Both the position numbers and the translations under genes were made by a program. This document shows positions 1 to 8,038 of a stretch of DNA of 64,000 nucleotides, one piece after another. Location: contig CADDXC010000001.1 of assembly GCA_902809985.1 (NCBI GenBank), positions 2,480,001 to 2,544,000 of the forward strand, in the 5' to 3' direction. Origin of the DNA: Clostridiaceae bacterium BL-3 (GTDB taxonomy: Bacteria; Bacillota; Clostridia; Clostridiales; Clostridiaceae). Under the pieces are notes generated by a model. It searched no databases. It had not been told where the DNA came from and was given only the letters and a program-made list of their open reading frames with translations. Every line of letters starts with the position of its first letter. Within the stretch, counting starts at the first letter, position 1.

Positions 1-1214
1 AAAACAATTTTCTTACGATAACCCGTAGCTGGTCCATGCTGAGAAGTTTTAATTCCAGATTGGCCTTTAGGAGCTTTACCAACAATATGAGCGGCAATAA
101 CCACACGCTGAATCTCATTGGTTCCTTCATATATAGTACAGATTTTGGCGTCTCTATAGGCGCGTTCAACCTCCATTCCTTTCATATAACCGCTTCCTCC
201 AAATATTTGAAGGGCATCATTGACAATCTCAAGTGAAGCATCCGAAGCGTATTGTTTTGCCATAGCAGCCTCCACACTGTAACGTTCATGGTTTCCCTTC
301 AGCTCTGCCGCACTGTAAATAAGCAGTCTGGAAGCTCTAAGCTTCGTAGCCATATCCGCCAGTTTAAAAGCAATGACCTGCTGTCGACAGATTGGTTTCC
401 CAAACTGTATTCTTTCTTTCGAGTACTCTAAGGCATTCTCATATGCTCCCTGTGCTATGCCGAGAGCTTGGGCTGCAATACCAATACGGCCTCCATCCAG
501 AGTAGACATAGCGATCTTAAAGCCTTCACCCTCCTTACCTAAAAGATTTTCTTTAGGTACTTTTACATTATTAAAAACAAGTTCTGCAGTAGCTGAGGAT
601 CGAATACCCATCTTATCATAATGTTTTCCAAAACTAAAGCCTTCCCAGCCTTTCTCCACAATAAATGCACTTATACCGTGAGTACCTATATTTGGAGTAG
701 TAACTGCAAAAACTATATAAACATCAGCTTTTCCTGCATTGGTTATAAATATCTTTTCACCATTTAAAATGTAGTGATCACCTTCCAATACAGCAGTAGT
801 CTCTGTGCCGCCAGCATCACTACCTGCATTTTCCTCAGTCAAACCAAATGCACCAAGCTTTTCACCTTTAGCCAGCGGGACTAAGTATTTTTGCTTTTGT
901 TCTTCAGTTCCATAGGCGGCAATTGGATATGTGCCCAAGGATGTATGGGCAGAAAGAATTACACCTACCCCGCCATCAATTCTTGACAACTCTTCTACAG
1001 CTATAGCATAACTGATTACATCCAATCCAGCTCCTCCATATTCTTTTGGATATGGAATACCCATAATTCCCATATCCGTCATTTTATGAACAATTTCATC
1101 TGGAAATTGATTCTCTTGATCCAGTGTGAATGCTATAGGTTTAACTTCCTCTTCAGCAAATTTTCTGATTTTCATTCTCAAATTTTCATGTTGTTCAGTA
1201 GTTTTAAAAAACAT
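1..1214 (-). CDS. acyl-CoA dehydrogenase (butyryl-CoA dehydrogenase type), 3' end outside window
   Basis: Short-chain acyl-CoA dehydrogenase, which oxidises or (with ETF) reduces butyryl/crotonyl-CoA-type substrates using FAD. The ATG at 1214 follows an AAGGGAGGGG ribosome site. Translation gives the expected family layout: an N-terminal helical domain, the FAD-contacting GAFGLTEENAGSDAGG stretch, QIFGGSGYMKGMEVER, and the catalytic-glutamate motif IYEGTNEIQR near residue 365. Canonical enzymes end at about residue 380. Here the frame stays open for at least another 25 residues (GKAPKGQSGIKTSQHG and on) and runs off the window, so the protein carries a C-terminal extension of unknown length. 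Some clostridial homologues are fused to a rubredoxin-like or flavoprotein tail, but that cannot be seen here. The family is certain; the substrate is inferred. Confidence 0.93.
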   Translation of the reverse strand, partial: MFFKTTEQHENLRMKIRKFAEEEVKPIAFTLDQENQFPDEIVHKMTDMGIMGIPYPKEYGGAGLDVISYAIAVEELSRIDGGVGVILSAHTSLGTYPIAAYGTEEQKQKYLVPLAKGEKLGAFGLTEENAGSDAGGTETTAVLEGDHYILNGEKIFITNAGKADVYIVFAVTTPNIGTHGISAFIVEKGWEGFSFGKHYDKMGIRSSATAELVFNNVKVPKENLLGKEGEGFKIAMSTLDGGRIGIAAQALGIAQGAYENALEYSKERIQFGKPICRQQVIAFKLADMATKLRASRLLIYSAAELKGNHERYSVEAAMAKQYASDASLEIVNDALQIFGGSGYMKGMEVERAYRDAKICTIYEGTNEIQRVVIAAHIVGKAPKGQSGIKTSQHGPATGYRKKIV

Positions 1215-1554
1215 TTATGCCCCTCCCTTTTATTAAATAATATTACTTTAGTATCAATCTAAAACCTATACACTAATTATAGCCCTCAGCATTTTTCCTA
1301 ACAATCTTAATTTTGACTCATTTTTCTCATAAATCTCCATTAAAATGGCAATAAATTTTATTCTACCTATCTGACACTTTTTATCTTCCTATTCCTTTTA
1401 TTTTTAGAGTTTTGATATTATTTAAAAAAAATTGTTCATTAATAATTGTTCTGCAATAAATTTTATTTAAAACTACAGAAAATATTTCATAATTAAAATA
1501 TTGATAATTTTTTCGCAATAATTTTCTTAATTGCACATTGATGTTCTTCTAAGA
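1215..1554. other. AT-rich intergenic region upstream of the acyl-CoA dehydrogenase
   Basis: Very AT-rich, with no open frame having a ribosome site. It must hold the promoter of the acyl-CoA dehydrogenase (minus strand) and the 3' flank of the flavodiiron gene. I see no clear hairpin terminator and no conserved RNA structure. Confidence 0.5.
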
Positions 1555-2754
1555 TCATTTCATTGACCTGATAATACTGTCAGCAAGCTCATCCATTGAA
1601 CCAGCATCATCCTCTTTCATTTTGGATCTCAATGACATCTCATCATCTAAAACAGTCATTTCCTTCATTTCATTTAAAAATTCCCGCATCAATTTACCCG
1701 ACTGAGGAGCCCAGGAACCATTTTCTATAAGGGCAAAAGTACGCTTCTGAAGATTCAACGCCTTCATATGTTCCAGATAATCAAGCATTGGGGGGTAAAT
1801 TTTCATGTTGTAGGTTACACACGCAAGAACCACATGGCTGTATTTAAATGTTTCGGAAATCAAATAGGATACATGGGTTTTTGAAACATCGTACATAACC
1901 ACATTATTTATTCCCTTTTCCACTAATCTGGCTGCCAGATTATTTGCAGCGGACTCTGTATTGCCGTACATTGACGCATAAACTATCATTACACCTTTTT
2001 CTTCAGGTTCATAGCGGCTCCACTTATCATACTTTTCAAGAAAATATCCCAGATTGCTGCGCCATACCGGACCATGCAGCGGGCAAATAGTCTTAATATC
2101 CAACTTGCTGGTTTTCTTCAAAAGTGCCTGAACATTAAAACCATATTTGCCTACGATATTTGTATAATATCTTCTTGCGTCTTCAATCCAATCTCTGTCA
2201 AAGTTCACTTCATCATTAAATAATTTTCCACCTAGTGCTCCAAAGGTACCAAATGCATCGGCAGAAAATAATACACCATTTGTGGTATCATAGGTAACCA
2301 TGACTTCCGGCCAATGTACCATCGGAGCAGTTACAAACATAACCTTGTGTTTTCCAAAGGATTTGGTGTCTCCCTCTTTAACCTCTTCTACTTTTCTGTC
2401 TGCAACAAAACCAAACTGCCTCATAAATACAGCAGCTTTTTTAGTACATATAATCTTTACATCAGGATAGCGGAGAATAACCTCTTCAATGCAAGCTGCA
2501 TGATCCGGTTCCACGTGATTGACTACCATGTAATCTAAAGTCCTGTCTTTAAGAACTGCCTCTATGTTTTCAAGGAACTGGCGGCAAACCGCCCAATCCA
2601 CTGTATCAAAGAGTACAGTTTTCTCATCCAAAAGCATATAGGAGTTATAGGAAATTCCTTCAGGAATTGGATGAACATTTTCAAATAGGGCAAGGCGATT
2701 ATCATTTCCACCAACCCAATAGATATCTTTGTCTACTTTTCTAACACAATACAT
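1555..2754 (-). CDS. fprA: flavodiiron protein (A-type flavoprotein, O2/NO reductase)
   Basis: 399 residues, the standard two-domain size. The N-terminal metallo-beta-lactamase-like domain carries the di-iron ligands H80-x-E82-x-D84 with H85, H147 (MVHWPE), D166 (SADAFG) and H227 (LHGPVW). The C-terminal flavodoxin domain begins near residue 252 with MIVYASMYGNTESAA, the FMN phosphate loop. In anaerobes these cytoplasmic enzymes reduce O2 to water, or NO to N2O, with electrons from rubredoxin or similar carriers. The gene stands alone on the minus strand behind a 14-bp tandem repeat. All metal ligands are present, so an active enzyme is expected. Whether O2 or NO is the main substrate cannot be read from sequence. 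Confidence 0.95.
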   Translation of the reverse strand: MYCVRKVDKDIYWVGGNDNRLALFENVHPIPEGISYNSYMLLDEKTVLFDTVDWAVCRQFLENIEAVLKDRTLDYMVVNHVEPDHAACIEEVILRYPDVKIICTKKAAVFMRQFGFVADRKVEEVKEGDTKSFGKHKVMFVTAPMVHWPEVMVTYDTTNGVLFSADAFGTFGALGGKLFNDEVNFDRDWIEDARRYYTNIVGKYGFNVQALLKKTSKLDIKTICPLHGPVWRSNLGYFLEKYDKWSRYEPEEKGVMIVYASMYGNTESAANNLAARLVEKGINNVVMYDVSKTHVSYLISETFKYSHVVLACVTYNMKIYPPMLDYLEHMKALNLQKRTFALIENGSWAPQSGKLMREFLNEMKEMTVLDDEMSLRSKMKEDDAGSMDELADSIIRSMK

Positions 2755-2868
2755 GTATCTAATCCTCCCTGTTATGTTTATTGATCAAAAGGCCACTGTA
2801 CCACGCCCAATCTTTTCAAAGTGTGGATGTGATAAGCACTATTGTGCCCCCTGGATACTTTGCTAAAA

Positions 2869-2896
2869 TGTAAAGTTCAAAGTGTAAATTTCAAAG
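2869..2896. repeat. abutting 14-bp direct repeat upstream of fprA
   Basis: TGTAAAGTTCAAAG at 2869-2882 is followed immediately by TGTAAATTTCAAAG at 2883-2896 (one mismatch). It lies about 115 bp before the fprA start on the minus strand, where a regulator of an oxidative-stress gene could bind. The wider gap 2755-3063 holds no other recognisable feature apart from AT-rich promoter-like sequence near 2940-2990. Confidence 0.4.
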
Positions 2897-3063
2897 AACA
2901 AATGATGTAAAATGCAGGACTTCCAAATACACTTTTTTTCGTATATTGTATCTTTTTTACTATTAATTTTAGTATACTATAAAATACAAGCAAATTGAAC
3001 TAAAGTAATAGAATTTTCACCTTTATCTTGTGATCCTTAAAATCATTGACCTAATTAAAAACA

Positions 3064-3093
3064 AAACAGCAGGCTCAATTTATCCCGCTGTTT
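3064..3093 (-). terminator. Rho-independent terminator of the iron-sulfur flavoprotein gene
   Basis: The arms AAACAGCAGG and CCCGCTGTTT pair (one mismatch) across a 10-nt loop. On the minus strand the stem is followed by a U-rich run. It lies 50 bp beyond the 3' end of the gene at 3143-3769. Confidence 0.75.
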
Positions 3094-3142
3094 GTCATTA
3101 ATCTGTACTTCTATTTTATTACCAACTATATCCTTTCATAAT

Positions 3143-3769
3143 TTACCTAATAAAATTTGTCATGATATGATCTTCATCATCAGGTGGAGAAAATTTCTCC
3201 TTTCCATCATGAATTACTTTGAGAAGCCATGCCATGGCCCTTGCGTTTTTGCGAAGTGTCTGTATTCCCTCGCCATCCTGCATAACCTCACCTTTATTCA
3301 TACCATAGGCTGAGGTCCAATATTGAGATGGTGGTAAAATTGTTTCCGCCAGATTGAGATAGTTATTTAACTGATGTACTACATCCACACCTCCTGCACG
3401 CCTTACCACAGAAATAGAAGTTGCCACTTTAAATTTAAAATAACCTGAACTTGTAAAGAATACTCTATCCAAAAAAGATTTCATGGTTCCTGCAATTCCG
3501 GCATAATAGGTAGGTGATGCCAGAATAAATCCATCTGCCTCTCTCATTTTCTCTGCTGCTTCATTGACAATATCATCTTTAAAAACACATCTGTTTTTCT
3601 CAGAAGTTACACAGTATCCACATGCTGTACATCCATGGATATTTAAATGTCCAATCTGAATAATCTCAACATCTATATTTTGATTTCGCAATTCATCTGC
3701 CATTACCTTTAAAGCTTGACTTGTATTTCCATCCTTCCGCGGGCTTCCATTAATTGCTATAACTTTCAT
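3143..3769 (-). CDS. iron-sulfur flavoprotein / NADPH-dependent FMN reductase family
   Basis: 208 residues with a flavodoxin-like fold. The N-terminus MKVIAINGSPRKDGNTSQAL is the FMN phosphate-binding loop. Residues 46-65 carry C-x2-C-x2-C-x7-C (CTACGYC...C), the compact cysteine motif of the Isf family, which binds a [4Fe-4S] cluster. SPTYYAGIAGTMKSFLDR is the conserved flavin-contact and dimer region. Isf-type proteins are electron carriers or quinone/FMN reductases in anaerobes; the physiological partner is unknown. The gene is divergent from the MerR gene at 3986 and could be part of its regulon, although the MerR operator seen here faces the regulator gene itself. Confidence 0.88.
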   Translation of the reverse strand: MKVIAINGSPRKDGNTSQALKVMADELRNQNIDVEIIQIGHLNIHGCTACGYCVTSEKNRCVFKDDIVNEAAEKMREADGFILASPTYYAGIAGTMKSFLDRVFFTSSGYFKFKVATSISVVRRAGGVDVVHQLNNYLNLAETILPPSQYWTSAYGMNKGEVMQDGEGIQTLRKNARAMAWLLKVIHDGKEKFSPPDDEDHIMTNFIR

Positions 3770-3922
3770 AATCTATAACCTTCTTTCAAATATTCATTAC
3801 TATAACTATAAACCTTTTAGATAGCTGTAAGTCAATAGTATATAACAAAAAATTTATTTATCCGAAGACTGCCATTTGCTAATACCCCCACTCCTTAAAA
3901 GGAGATAATGCCTTTCTTGCAT

Positions 3923-3954
3923 TTGCCTTAGAGTTAACTGTAAGATGTATAATA
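3923..3954 (+). promoter_or_regulatory. MerR-type promoter with 20-bp spacer and palindromic operator
   Basis: The -35 TTGCCT (3923-3928) and the -10 TATAAT (3949-3954) are 20 bp apart, the overlong spacer typical of promoters activated by MerR proteins through DNA untwisting. Inside the spacer lies the near-palindrome CTTAGAGTTAACTGTAAG (3927-3944, one mismatched pair). It drives the MerR gene at 3986, which implies autoregulation. Confidence 0.75.
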
Positions 3955-3985
3955 ATAAGATAAAACATGATTTGAGGTGATTAAT

Positions 3986-4405
3986 TTGGAATACACTATT
4001 TCCCAAGCAGCCAAAAAAATGAACTTAACCACATATACACTAAGATATTATGATCGGGAAGGATTGCTGCCTTCCATCAGAAGAAACAAATGGGGAAACC
4101 GTATTTTCACTCAGGATGACCTGGAAATGCTTTCTATAGTCTGTTGTTTGAAAAATACGGGAATGAGCATAAAAGATATAAAACAGTTTACAGACTGGCA
4201 GAATCAGGGGAATTATACACTACATACCCGCAATGACATGCTCCTAAGGCACAGAGAAAATGTGCTAAAGCAAATAGACTCTTTAAAGAAAAATCTACGT
4301 TTAATTGACCATAAACTCAGCTATTATCATGATGCCTGCAGTGCTTATGATTCTGACCTGCCTGTTCCCCACTGCTGCGGTTATTCAAAAAAAGATCTGG
4401 ATTAA
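3986..4405 (+). CDS. MerR family transcriptional regulator
   Basis: The N-terminal winged helix MEYTISQAAKKMNLTTYTLR, then YYDREGLLPSIRRN and RIFTQDDLEML, is the MerR DNA-binding domain. A coiled-coil dimerisation helix follows (about residues 75-115) and a short C-terminus with two cysteines (PHCCGY). The start is taken as TTG 3986 because GAGGTG (3974-3979) lies six bases upstream; an earlier in-frame GTG is itself part of that ribosome site. The promoter in front has the elongated spacer and palindrome that this family recognises. Effector unknown; the AdhR/YfmP-like subgroup often responds to electrophiles. It is convergent with the DUF1287 gene. Confidence 0.9.
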   Translation: MEYTISQAAKKMNLTTYTLRYYDREGLLPSIRRNKWGNRIFTQDDLEMLSIVCCLKNTGMSIKDIKQFTDWQNQGNYTLHTRNDMLLRHRENVLKQIDSLKKNLRLIDHKLSYYHDACSAYDSDLPVPHCCGYSKKDLD

Positions 4406-4428
4406 AATAGTCCTCTTTCTCACATAAC

Positions 4429-5154
4429 TTATTTAGGAAATCTAAAATGACCTGTTATTCTAGGCATCCAGTACATGATTTCATTACCTTCTCTGGCATA
4501 GGGCGGTGCACTGTGTATTATATATGGAATACCGTCTGCCCTTCTCTTGTCGGAAACTACAGCTATGTGTTCGCTATTGTCAAAAGTCAGGATATCGCCC
4601 GGCTGCCACTGTTTCAGATTTTCAAAATCATTGGGTTTCAGCTGAGTAGTGATACTGGCTGCATGGTTCTTAAAATAAATATAGAGAACGGACACCCTCC
4701 TAAAATCTATATTCGGATCAATTCTTTTAAGAACACCTGCATAATTACTAGGATTATTTTTTATGTCCTCATCCACCATATCCTTAAGATTATACCCTGC
4801 ATTCTTAAAAGCCCTCCAGACCAGGTCAGTACACACACCTTCATTTTCCGAAGGGTATCCGCCTACATAATACCCGCTTTTATATTTTACTTTTTTACGG
4901 GCTTCTTTTCTCGCTCCAAGAAGTATATCTTCCTGATCCCTTATGCCATCTCCGTCTTTATCCGAATTCTCAAATACTATTGTTTTCTTTAGTTTTTCAT
5001 CAATTGTATCATGCTTTTTTTCATCAACCGTATTTTTACTCTGTACCTTTGCTGTATTTTTATCGTGAAATATATTTCTATGTGTAAAAAGTTCAAACCC
5101 TGCAGCAGTCAAACAAATCAAACACAAAAACACTATAAAAAACTTTTTCCTCAT
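4429..5154 (-). CDS. DUF1287 family exported protein (papain-fold amidase-like)
   Basis: 241 residues: a lysine-rich N-terminus and one hydrophobic segment (residues 5-22) serving as signal peptide or anchor, a low-complexity charged linker, then the DUF1287 domain from about residue 80. The domain shows GVCTDLVWRAFKNAGY and, further on, GDILTFDNSEHIAVVSDKR, the Cys and His expected for an NlpC/P60-like catalytic pair. The family is found outside the membrane in many bacteria without a proven substrate; a role on peptidoglycan is inferred from the fold. Its ATG overlaps the stop of the MerR gene upstream in ATGA, so the two are translationally coupled. That linkage is unusual, as the regulator would be expected to serve the CMD gene across the divergent promoter. 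Confidence 0.82.
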   Translation of the reverse strand: MRKKFFIVFLCLICLTAAGFELFTHRNIFHDKNTAKVQSKNTVDEKKHDTIDEKLKKTIVFENSDKDGDGIRDQEDILLGARKEARKKVKYKSGYYVGGYPSENEGVCTDLVWRAFKNAGYNLKDMVDEDIKNNPSNYAGVLKRIDPNIDFRRVSVLYIYFKNHAASITTQLKPNDFENLKQWQPGDILTFDNSEHIAVVSDKRRADGIPYIIHSAPPYAREGNEIMYWMPRITGHFRFPK

Positions 5155-5525
5155 TTATTGACCTCTTGCTCCTTAATCTTTTTCTTATAAATACCAATTT
5201 TTTGTTTCATATGCAATATATTGTCTTCTATATTATTTTTTTGCTCATATAATCTGTTCATTTGCTTTTCCAATAATTCCAGACGCTCTTTTAAAGTACT
5301 ATCACCTTTATACCTTAACTCAGAGTAATGTTGAATTTGTTTAATTGGCATATTCGTTTCTTTTAACCTAAATATAAAATTGAGCCATGATATATCTCTT
5401 TCACAATATATCCGCCTATTGATTTTATCTCGCACCGGATGAATCAAACCAATTTTTTCATAATAGCGTAATGTGTCTATGCTCAATCCCATCTTTTTAG
5501 AAAATTCTCCAATATGATAATTCAA
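5151..5525 (-). CDS. MerR family transcriptional regulator
   Basis: 124 residues. MNYHIGEFSKKMGLSIDTLR and YYEKIGLIHPVRD form the MerR winged helix; KETNMPIKQIQHYSELRYKG and a long helix rich in Lys and Glu (residues 80-118) form the dimer coiled coil. The TTG start at 5525 has GGGAG about ten bases upstream, and no ATG alternative is in frame. It is divergent from the carboxymuconolactone-decarboxylase-like gene and almost certainly controls it through the 19-bp-spacer promoter between them. This regulator/CMD pairing is common in Firmicutes. Confidence 0.9.
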   Translation of the reverse strand: MNYHIGEFSKKMGLSIDTLRYYEKIGLIHPVRDKINRRIYCERDISWLNFIFRLKETNMPIKQIQHYSELRYKGDSTLKERLELLEKQMNRLYEQKNNIEDNILHMKQKIGIYKKKIKEQEVNK

Positions 5526-5543
5526 AATATATTCATCTCCCTA

Positions 5544-5577
5544 TTGACATAGAGTTAACTCCAGCATGTATTATAAT
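5544..5577 (+). promoter_or_regulatory. MerR-controlled promoter of the CMD-like gene
   Basis: TTGACA (5544-5549) is followed after 19 bp by TATTAT (5569-5574), overlapping a second -10-like TATAAT (5572-5577). The spacer contains the palindrome GAGTTAACTC (5552-5561). The core AGAGTTAACT is identical to the operator at 3927-3944, so the two neighbouring MerR proteins may share sites. An AAGGAGG ribosome site follows before the ATG at 5607. Confidence 0.75.
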
Positions 5578-5606
5578 GTTATCAAATATAAGGAGGCAAT
5601 GCAATC

Positions 5607-5981
5607 ATGAAAAGTCGTTATGAATTAGGAGTAAACAAGTTAAAAGAAGTTGATGGAACAGGAGGCACAGAAGTAGTAGAATCACTTAAAGATATTGCCC
5701 CGGATCTGGGAAAATATATTATTGAGTTTGCTTTTGGCGATATTTACACCAGGCCACCACTGGATTTAAAGCAGAGAGAACTGGTCACCTTATCAGCACT
5801 TACTGCACTAGGTGGATGTGAAGAACAGCTGAAAGTCCACATCAACGGAGCATTGAATGTTGGAATATCAAATGAAAAAATAATTGAAGTTTTTATACAG
5901 TGTATACCATATTTAGGTTTTCCAAAAGTGTTAAATGCCGTTTCAGTTGCAAAAGATGTTTTCCTAAGTAGAAATTTATAA
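5607..5981 (+). CDS. carboxymuconolactone decarboxylase (CMD) family protein
   Basis: 124 residues, the usual single-domain length. It shows the all-alpha CMD signature LKQRELVTLSALTALGGCEE then QLKVHINGALNVGISNEKII and EVFIQCIPYLGFPKVLNA. The conserved His in the VHI segment is retained and a Cys precedes it, but there is no AhpD-type C-x2-C pair, so peroxidase activity of the AhpD kind is unlikely. Members under MerR control are often induced by electrophiles or solvents; the reaction is unknown. Strong ribosome site AAGGAGG. Confidence 0.85.
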   Translation: MKSRYELGVNKLKEVDGTGGTEVVESLKDIAPDLGKYIIEFAFGDIYTRPPLDLKQRELVTLSALTALGGCEEQLKVHINGALNVGISNEKIIEVFIQCIPYLGFPKVLNAVSVAKDVFLSRNL

Positions 5982-5992
5982 AATAATTATTG

Positions 5993-6028
5993 AGCACCGT
6001 ACTATTCATACCTGAATTCTACGGTGCT
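5993..6028. terminator. bidirectional terminator between the CMD and chemoreceptor genes
   Basis: A perfect 9-bp inverted repeat AGCACCGTA / TACGGTGCT encloses an 18-nt loop between two convergent genes. T-rich tracts are modest on both sides, so efficiency is uncertain. Confidence 0.65.
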
Positions 6029-6046
6029 GTTGCTTCCATGATATTT

Positions 6047-7576
6047 CTATATGTCAATTTTAAAATCTGCCCCTATAACTCCAACTATACTGTCCTTCAA
6101 ATCACGTATAGGCATGGAAACTGTAACACAGGGGTTAGAATTGATGGCAGATATATAAACATCTGAAATGTATTTGCTGCCTTCCATGGCTTTTCTAAAC
6201 CACAGCCTTTTGCCGGCATTTGCTATTCCATTGGGAGGATTGGAATAAATAAATTTTCCATTTATGTAGTTTGTCCAAATTGCTTCCAGATTTGAATGAG
6301 TTTCCAGGAATTCAGAGAGTATCTTCTTGTGCAGGGATTGTTCCAATTTCAAAAGTTCACGATTTGAAAGAAGATCTTTCTCAATATTCTCAATAATATC
6401 AGAACATTTGGATTTCACTACATCTGTATTGAGTTTATAAACATTGTCTTCAATTTTTTTAGAAAACTCATCCAAAGATGATAATGCCTCAAGCAAAAAT
6501 CCTTTCATTTTCTGCAGATCCTGTATACTGTCATTTTGATTTTTGACAGAACTGTGCATTGTATTTACACTTGAATTGATATCATTAAAGTTCTGCTGTA
6601 TTTCATTAAAATTTGAATTTATATTTTCTACAGAATTGTATTCTTTGTCGGTAAAATCCAATATTTTATTCACTGAAGTCAAGATATTCTGTACTGAACC
6701 ATTCATTTTATTCAATATATTTCCTATATTTTCGGAATAAGCCACGCTTTTCTTGACATTTTCCATATTTGGAACTGCTGTCCGAATGACAATTTCAATC
6801 TGATTTTCGATTTTCTCTATAAGTCCCGCTATTTGTGAAACAGAGCTTTTGCTGTTTTCAGCCAGTACGGATATCTCTTTCGCAACTACACTAAACCCTT
6901 TCCCATACTCACCTGCCCGTGCAGCTTCAATAGAAGCATTTAAAGCCAGCATCGTAGTTTGTTCTGATATGCTGCGTACCGTATTTAGTATAGTGGATAT
7001 TTTCAGCGAAATATCCTTCAGTTCATTAATTCTCTCCACTGTTTTGTCAGTAGATGTCTTTATCTCCTTAACACTGGCAACTATCTTCATTATATCTTCT
7101 GCACCATTTGTTATAATCTGCTGCGATTTATCCAGTGTCGAAGAAATATCATTTGAAGTGCTTTTTACATTTTCAAACAGTTTCATCACTTTTTTCATGT
7201 CATCCAGCATACCATTTACCCTACTGCAGCATACGTCATTTATTTCAGATAATTTTTCTGCTTCCTTGTATAAAACTCCAGTAGATTGAGATGTATCCTC
7301 TATAGTTAGAGAAAGACTGTCTGATACAGAGTATATTTTGCTGAACAATGCCTCAAATTTAAAATCGTTTTTAATTGATTTCTTTCTGATGGAATCAATC
7401 ATATTCATACATTTATTCTTTTCATGATTCATATCCATTTTCAAATAATATTTATCACTAAGCAGTCCGTTCAGTGCTCTTTCAATGGTCCCATTCTCTT
7501 TTCTTCTAATATACGAGAAAGCCAACCAACAGAGCAGAACACCAATAACCAGTCCCGCAAAAAAATAAATCAACAC
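6047..7576 (-). CDS. methyl-accepting chemotaxis protein with C-terminal Cache-like sensor
   Basis: About 509 residues. One N-terminal membrane segment (VLIYFFAGLVIGVLLCWLAF) is followed by a long helical region and the receptor signalling hairpin SEQTTMLALNASIEAARAGE then GKGFSVVAKEISVLAENSKS. After this, from about residue 395, comes a small alpha/beta sensor domain (IWTNYINGKFIYSNPPNG, LWFRKAMEG, NPCVTVSMPIRD, VGVIGADF) of Cache/PDC type. Because the only membrane segment is at the N-terminus, this sensor should lie in the cytoplasm, the reverse of the usual order. The start is placed at GTG 7576, six bases after AGAGGAG; an ATG at 7582 abuts that site and one at 7603 has none. Confidence 0.85.
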   Translation of the reverse strand: MLIYFFAGLVIGVLLCWLAFSYIRRKENGTIERALNGLLSDKYYLKMDMNHEKNKCMNMIDSIRKKSIKNDFKFEALFSKIYSVSDSLSLTIEDTSQSTGVLYKEAEKLSEINDVCCSRVNGMLDDMKKVMKLFENVKSTSNDISSTLDKSQQIITNGAEDIMKIVASVKEIKTSTDKTVERINELKDISLKISTILNTVRSISEQTTMLALNASIEAARAGEYGKGFSVVAKEISVLAENSKSSVSQIAGLIEKIENQIEIVIRTAVPNMENVKKSVAYSENIGNILNKMNGSVQNILTSVNKILDFTDKEYNSVENINSNFNEIQQNFNDINSSVNTMHSSVKNQNDSIQDLQKMKGFLLEALSSLDEFSKKIEDNVYKLNTDVVKSKCSDIIENIEKDLLSNRELLKLEQSLHKKILSEFLETHSNLEAIWTNYINGKFIYSNPPNGIANAGKRLWFRKAMEGSKYISDVYISAINSNPCVTVSMPIRDLKDSIVGVIGADFKIDI

Positions 7577-7603
7577 AATCATCTCCTCTAATATTACAAA
7601 CAT

Positions 7604-8038
7604 ATTATTTTAATCAATTTCAAAATTTTAATTAATTTTTTGCTATTTTAATAATAATAGTAATAACTATTTACGTTATTGTCAATAAAAATTTCTTTCT
7701 GAGTCACTTGATAAGAGTGTTGATACTTATATATAATATTAAAGAAGGAATATTTAGGATGTCATCCCTGTATTCCTCAAGCCTTAAAATTATGACAAAA
7801 TACATTATAGATAGATTTCTCCCTTATACAGGCCATTCTCCAGAGTATGTAAAGCTAACAGGAAAATAAACATACATAAAATGAGTTAAGAAAATCATAG
7901 TGCAGTTAATGTGCAATTAGGAAAATATTGAAATTATTATCATATACAATATTTATTAAATATCAATGACATATTTGTAAATTTTATAGAAATAATCACC
8001 AGATCATAATTTCTTCCATAAATCTAACAGTAAGATGA
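7604..8038. other. AT-rich intergenic region
   Basis: Separates the chemoreceptor from the PadR-linked membrane protein gene. No convincing open frame, repeat or hairpin terminator is visible. It should contain the minus-strand promoter of the chemoreceptor near 7620-7700. Confidence 0.5.

Noticed and set aside
4447-4992. 181-codon plus-strand frame opposite the DUF1287 gene
   Set aside because: Shadow of the minus-strand gene; no ribosome site and no recognisable protein features.
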